6,086 nucleotides of DNA from JAJRXR01 sp044439985. Its GTDB lineage: Bacteria > Planctomycetota > Phycisphaerae > Phycisphaerales > UBA1924. Shown piece by piece: positions 4,732 to 6,086 of the stretch. Under the pieces are notes generated by a model. It was not told the origin of the DNA. It searched no databases and was given only the letters and a program-made list of their open reading frames with translations. The translations under genes and the position numbers were made by a program. Numbering within the stretch: position 1 is the first letter of the stretch; every line of letters begins with the position of its first letter. Location: positions 1-6,086 of the forward strand of contig JBITAG010000094.1 in assembly GCA_044439985.1 (NCBI GenBank), given 5' to 3'.

Positions 4732-5670
4732 CTACTCGGGGCGTCTGGCGCGGATGTCGAGGCTGGTGATGTAGTCCGACGGGTCGGACCCTTCGGGGAG
4801 GCGCTCGATGATGTTCTTGTAGAGGGGGTCCTGCCAGTCGGTCATGGCGCGGATGTACTCGGGCTTGGAGTCGAGGTGGATGTCGGTGAGGCCCGCGGCG
4901 GCGGCGTCGGCGCGGAGTTGGTCGACGAGGCAGGCGCCCGCGACGCATCCGATCAGGGCCTCGATGTCGTTCATGACGCCCTCGGGGAGGGGCTTGAGGA
5001 GGGCGAGGTCGGAGATCGCGACGCGTCCTCCGGGTTTGAGGACGCGGGCGATCTCGCGCCAGACCTGGGGCTTGTCGGGGGAGAGGTTCAGGACGCAGTT
5101 GGAGATGACCACGTCCACGCTCGCGTCGGGGACGGGGAGGTGCTCGATCTCGCCGAGGCGGAACTCGACGTTGTCGAGGCCGGCGTGTTTGCGGTAGGGC
5201 GCGAGGCCTTGGCGGGCCTTGGTGAGCATGTCGGGGGTCATGTCGACGCCGATGACGTGTCCGGTGGCGCCGACGCGGGGACCGGCGATGAAGCAGTCGA
5301 AGCCGGCGCCGGACCCGAGGTCGAGGAGGGTTTCGCCTTCCTTGAGTGAGGCGAGGGCGGTGGGGTTGCCGCAGGAGAGGCCGAGGTTGGCGCCCTCCGG
5401 GATGGCCTTGAGGTCTTCCTGGGCGTACCCGACCGCCTCGGCGACCTGGTCCGGGGAGAGGGTGGTGGGGCCGCAGCACCCGCCGCCGGAGCAGCAGGAC
5501 GCGTCGTCGGCCTTGACGGAGGACCATTGCCCGGAGCGGGCGATCTCGGCGTAGCCGGCGCGGACGGTGTCGCGGACGTCGGCGGATTGGGTTGCGCTTT
5601 GGGTCGCGGGCGTGCTCTCGGGCGTGCAGCAGTTGTCGTCGCAGCAGGGGGTGGGGGCGTTGTCGGTCAT
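4732..5670 (-). CDS. arsM: Arsenite S-adenosylmethionine methyltransferase
   Basis: ArsM transfers methyl groups from SAM to arsenite in the cytoplasm, giving methylated and finally volatile arsenicals. The 312 residues show the family pattern: an N-terminal helix VRDTVRAGYAEIARSG at 32-47, a cysteine cluster CCSGGGCC at 59-66, LGLSCGNP at 96-103, the SAM-binding motif LLDLGSGAGFDCF at 115-127, GHVIGVDMTPDML at 137-149, ISNCVLNLSPDK at 189-200, LKPGGRVAISD at 211-221, and ALIGCVAGAC at 238-247. Cys100, Cys192 and Cys242 correspond to the three arsenic-binding cysteines known in the algal enzyme CmArsM (72, 174, 224); the last two keep the 50-residue spacing. An additional CCDDNCC at 9-15 is a second, less usual cysteine cluster. 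It follows arsR by 40 bases and has a good Shine-Dalgarno, AAAGGAAA at 5675-5682, supporting the ATG at 5670. It is expected to be controlled by the adjacent ArsR. Confidence 0.96.
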   Translation of the reverse strand: MTDNAPTPCCDDNCCTPESTPATQSATQSADVRDTVRAGYAEIARSGQWSSVKADDASCCSGGGCCGPTTLSPDQVAEAVGYAQEDLKAIPEGANLGLSCGNPTALASLKEGETLLDLGSGAGFDCFIAGPRVGATGHVIGVDMTPDMLTKARQGLAPYRKHAGLDNVEFRLGEIEHLPVPDASVDVVISNCVLNLSPDKPQVWREIARVLKPGGRVAISDLALLKPLPEGVMNDIEALIGCVAGACLVDQLRADAAAAGLTDIHLDSKPEYIRAMTDWQDPLYKNIIERLPEGSDPSDYITSLDIRARRPE

Positions 5671-5674
5671 GGCG

Positions 5675-5682
5675 TTTCCTTT
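5675..5682 (-). promoter_or_regulatory. Shine-Dalgarno of arsM
   Basis: AAAGGAAA on the minus strand, with six bases between AGGA and the ATG at 5670, places the start before the extra CCDDNCC cluster, so that cluster is really part of the protein. Confidence 0.65.
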
Positions 5683-5710
5683 CGGTTCGCGCGTTGGGCG
5701 CGGGTGAGGT

Positions 5711-6085
5711 TCAGCAGTCGCAGTCGTCGGCGCGGCAGCCGGCGCAGTCGTCGAGGGCGTCGGCGAGGGCGCGGAGGGTGTGGGTGAGGTGGTCGAAGCG
5801 GACGGCGTAGAAGACGGTGCGCCCCTCGCGCCGGGCGGTGAGGGCGCCGGCGCGTTCGAGGGTGGCGAGGTGGCGGGAGACGACGGAGAGGTCCACGTCG
5901 CAGCACTCGCCGACCTCGGAGACGGTGCACTCGCGGGCGCACTTGCAGAGGCAGGCGAGGAGGAGGAGGCGTGTGGGGTCGCCCAGGGCCTTGAAGAGGT
6001 CGGGGTCGAGGCGCCGGTCGAGGGGGGCGCGTCGGCGGGCGGCGGAGGCGGGGGAGCGTGGGGGGCGTTTGTACGTTTGTGCCAT
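5711..6085 (-). CDS. arsR: ArsR/SmtB family metalloregulator (probable arsenic-responsive repressor)
   Basis: ArsR proteins are dimeric winged-helix repressors that leave their operator when As(III) or Sb(III) binds cysteine thiols. In these 124 residues: a basic, probably flexible N-terminus (1-25), the start of the fold LFKALGDPTRLLLLACL at 30-46, the recognition helix region CCDVDLSVVSRHLATLERAGAL at 61-82, and the wing ARREGRTVFYAV at 84-95. The metal site differs from the ELCVCDL of plasmid ArsR: candidates are the adjacent Cys61-Cys62 at the head of the recognition helix, together with Cys45, 47, 49 and 53, and a C-terminal tail with Cys114, 117, 122 and 124. A CC-DLSVVSRHL helix is, as I recall, found in ArsR proteins paired with arsM. 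ATG at 6085 is one base from the window edge, so the promoter, operator and ribosome-binding site are out of view and an earlier start is possible. It is the first gene before arsM. Confidence 0.9.
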   Translation of the reverse strand: MAQTYKRPPRSPASAARRRAPLDRRLDPDLFKALGDPTRLLLLACLCKCARECTVSEVGECCDVDLSVVSRHLATLERAGALTARREGRTVFYAVRFDHLTHTLRALADALDDCAGCRADDCDC

Positions 6086-6086
6086 G

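Noticed and set aside
4343..5527. 394-codon minus-strand open frame overlapping arsM and the lipoprotein gene
   Set aside because: The translation is almost only Arg, Pro, His and Gly, the product of a shifted frame of GC-rich codons; arsM in the other frame has clear motifs.

Overview
The window is about 6.1 kb of very GC-rich bacterial DNA. Hand-counted 60-base lines run from under 50% to over 80% GC, mostly near 70%. Genes are closely packed, with 4-base overlaps between neighbours, and most are on the minus strand. No ribosomal or other taxonomic marker is present. The gene content (a leucine-type acyl-CoA catabolic pair, an arsR-arsM pair, a class A small heat-shock protein) and the codon use would suit a planctomycete such as one of the Phycisphaerae, but that is an impression, and myxobacterial or other high-GC origins are not excluded.

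Layout, left to right. (1) 2170 down to 1 is a tightly coupled minus-strand operon: an ATP-grasp ligase, then an HMG-CoA lyase-type enzyme, then a crotonase (enoyl-CoA hydratase family) cut off by the window edge. The three are joined by an ATGA and a GTGA stop/start overlap. The last two enzymes point to the end of leucine degradation (3-methylglutaconyl-CoA to HMG-CoA to acetoacetate plus acetyl-CoA); the role of the ATP-grasp ligase in front of them is unknown. (2) 2171-2355 is a divergent intergenic region with a well-spaced sigma-54-like promoter candidate facing hsp20. (3) 2356-2811 (+) is a small heat-shock protein. It converges, 13 bases apart, on (4) 2825-4066 (-), a GAF-PAS-LuxR type regulator with a TTG start and a palindrome upstream. 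(5) 4162-4665 (-) is a probable coiled-coil lipoprotein. (6) 4732-5670 and 5711-6085 (-) are an arsR-arsM pair: a cysteine-rich ArsR repressor followed by arsenite methyltransferase. The lipoprotein is the next gene in the same direction, and its Shine-Dalgarno sequence lies inside a perfect 12-bp inverted repeat.

Working together: ArsR would sense arsenite and release ArsM, which methylates it; the coiled-coil lipoprotein may be read from the same transcript, with its translation limited by the hairpin. The ligase-lyase-crotonase operon is a separate catabolic unit. The heat-shock protein and the LuxR-type regulator are independent stress/regulatory genes. The least expected signals are the ligase fused by overlap into an HMG-CoA lyase operon, the four-residue insertion in the lyase's catalytic loop, the RBS-masking hairpin, and a reversal of GC skew near 4.3-4.45 kb that gene direction does not explain. 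I saw no tRNA, rRNA, CRISPR array, insertion sequence or transposase.
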